From: Caldifarciminota bacterium
GTDB lineage: Bacteria > WOR-3 > Hydrothermia > UBA1063 > CAJXJZ01
Direction of reading: 5' to 3'
NCBI GenBank assembly: GCA_027073945.1
Contig: JALTEL010000443.1
Span: forward strand, 1-6,689
DNA: 6,689 nucleotides
The notes beneath the pieces are model-generated. The model worked only from the letters and a program-made list of their open reading frames with translations, had not been told where the DNA came from and did not search any database. The translations under genes were made by a program, and so were the position numbers. Position 1 is the first letter of the stretch. Every line of letters begins with the position of its first letter. This document shows positions 5,694 through 6,689 of the stretch, piece after piece.

Positions 5694-6689
5694 TTATCCA
5701 AAATGGAATGGATATCTGAAAACGCCTTTTTCTGTTATTATGCCTGTTATCAAGTCAGACGGAGTTATGTCAAATGCATAGTTCAGTGCATCTGCATGCT
5801 CTGGAGCTATGAGCTGTTTTTTTACGTATTTTACCTCATTTACATTTCGTTTTTCTATTGGAATTTCTTTCCCGGACCCTATGCTACTGTCAATTGTACT
5901 TGTGGGAGCAACAACAAAAAATGGTATATTGAAATGTCGCGCCAGCACGGAAAGTGTCAATGTTCCGATTTTGTTTGCAGTATCGCCGTTCTTTGCTATT
6001 CTGTCCGCACCCGTAAAAATTGCGCCTATATCTTCTCTCTGCATAACAAAAGCGGCTGAACCGTCAGTTATCAGAGTGGACGGCACGTTGCGTTCTGTCA
6101 GTTCCCACATGGTCAGGCGCGCTCCCTGCAAAAGCGGTCTTGTCTCAAGGGCAAAAACGTTTTCAATAAGCCCCTTTGAATGGAGTTTGAATATCACACC
6201 GAGGGCAGTCCCCAGATGATTGGTGGCAAAGAATCCCGTATTGCAAATCGTCATCACATTGATTTTTGATGTAAAGAGTGATGCTCCGTTCTCTGCAATT
6301 TGTTCGCAGTTTTTTTCTTCCATTCTATCTGTTTTGACAGCTTCCTCATAAATTTTCTGCTGGATTTGTGAAATGTTTTCATTGTTTTTAATGATACTCT
6401 CCATTTCCTTCATTACTTTAAAAACATTTACAGCAGTTGGGCGTGCATTTTTGATTTGCGCAATATATGCCCTCATATCTTTTTTAAACTTGCGTAAATC
6501 TTTTCCTTTATGAACTCTGGCAAGCAAAGCGAGCAAATAAGCAGAAAAAATGGCAATAAGCGGTGCACCCCGAACTTTTAGTTCTTTAATTGCATTGATA
6601 CCTTGCTCTATGTTGTAAATATACTCATACCTGACGAGTTCTGGAAGCTTTGTCTGGTCAATAATACGCAGGGTATTTCTATAAATTTG
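5694..6689 (-). CDS. mtnA: Methylthioribose-1-phosphate isomerase, 5'-truncated by the window edge
   Basis: The enzyme converts 5-methylthioribose-1-phosphate to 5-methylthioribulose-1-phosphate in cytoplasmic methionine salvage. The visible 331 residues belong to the aIF-2B/MtnA family. The frame stays open from a TTG at 6536 to the window edge. That extension encodes conserved N-terminal signatures (IIDQTKLPE, about 9-17; VRGAPLIAI, 39-47), so the gene starts outside the window, probably missing only a few residues. Further motifs are ARPTAVN (82-88), TICNTG (147-152, catalytic Cys149), ETRPLLQGARL (182-192), GADRIAKNGDTANKIGT (227-243, catalytic Asp229), PTSTIDSSI (262-270) and EIPIEKR (275-281). 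Paralogous isomerases of ribose-1,5-bisphosphate or 5-deoxyribose-1-phosphate share the fold; the overall pattern fits MtnA best. No other methionine-salvage gene is visible. The stop lies 59 bases upstream of the PAP2 ATG. Confidence 0.92.
   Translation of the reverse strand, partial: QIYRNTLRIIDQTKLPELVRYEYIYNIEQGINAIKELKVRGAPLIAIFSAYLLALLARVHKGKDLRKFKKDMRAYIAQIKNARPTAVNVFKVMKEMESIIKNNENISQIQQKIYEEAVKTDRMEEKNCEQIAENGASLFTSKINVMTICNTGFFATNHLGTALGVIFKLHSKGLIENVFALETRPLLQGARLTMWELTERNVPSTLITDGSAAFVMQREDIGAIFTGADRIAKNGDTANKIGTLTLSVLARHFNIPFFVVAPTSTIDSSIGSGKEIPIEKRNVNEVKYVKKQLIAPEHADALNYAFDITPSDLITGIITEKGVFRYPFHFG

Noticed and set aside
5678..5701. Hairpin TGGATA...TATCCA at the end of mtnA as a terminator
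   Set aside because: The stem has six mostly A-T pairs and a 12-base loop. The nearest T-run on the minus strand is well downstream, so it does not look like an intrinsic terminator.
5675..5715. Nine-base direct repeat AATGGATAT (5675-5683 and 5707-5715)
   Set aside because: It is short and AT-rich, and one copy lies in mtnA codons. It has no third copy nearby and no link to a mobile element.
5622..6219. Overlapping plus-strand open frames opposite mtnA (5622-6059 and 5809-6219)
   Set aside because: They are antisense to well-conserved mtnA codons, lack recognisable domains, and are explained as shadows of that gene.
6534..6536. TTG at 6536 as the mtnA start
   Set aside because: The frame continues without a stop to the window edge, and that extension encodes conserved MtnA N-terminal motifs (IIDQTKLPE and VRGAP). 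The true start is outside the window.

Overview
The window reads as moderately AT-rich bacterial DNA with five protein-coding genes and no RNA genes, mobile elements or CRISPR arrays. One gene runs right on the plus strand (1-1109). Four genes run left on the minus strand (6689 down to 1156), so the two groups converge at about 1110-1155. Two features suggest a Gram-negative bacterium of the wider Fibrobacteres-Chlorobi-Bacteroidetes group or a related candidate phylum. One is a large exported phosphatase whose last ~70 residues look like a type IX secretion / Por-type C-terminal sorting domain. The other is a secreted DUF4476 protein. Three genes have textbook Shine-Dalgarno sites (GGAGG, AGGAGG), and the candidate promoters resemble TTGACA/TATAAT. 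Both traits are unusual for true Bacteroidetes, so a neighbouring phylum is more likely. This taxonomic placement is inference.

Layout. (1) 102-1109, plus: a NiCoT-family nickel/cobalt permease with a GTG start. (2) 1156-1827, minus: a secreted protein with a proline-rich linker and a C-terminal DUF4476 domain. (3) 1936-4782, minus: a 948-residue exported multidomain metallophosphatase. From its N-terminus it carries two OB-like domains, a fibronectin-III/purple-acid-phosphatase-type domain, the catalytic domain, a beta-sandwich, a HYDIN-like Ig domain and a sorting-type tail. (4) 4801-5634, minus: a PAP2-superfamily membrane phosphatase with all three catalytic motifs. (5) 5694 to the window edge, minus: methylthioribose-1-phosphate isomerase (mtnA). 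Its reading frame continues through the right edge, so it lacks only a few N-terminal residues here.

How they may work together. PAP2 and the metallophosphatase are 18 bases apart and are very probably co-transcribed. They would place two unrelated phosphatase folds outside the cytoplasm. A perfect TATAAT lies six bases upstream of the PAP2 ATG, which has no Shine-Dalgarno site, so this pair may start as a leaderless mRNA. The DUF4476 gene has its own promoter-like sequence, with an operator-like inverted repeat in the spacer. mtnA (methionine salvage) and the nickel/cobalt transporter have no obvious functional link to the exported proteins.

I did not find a clearly new molecular system. 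The best leads are the leaderless-promoter candidate, the phosphatase pair with its unusual domain string, and the operator-like repeats upstream of the DUF4476 gene.
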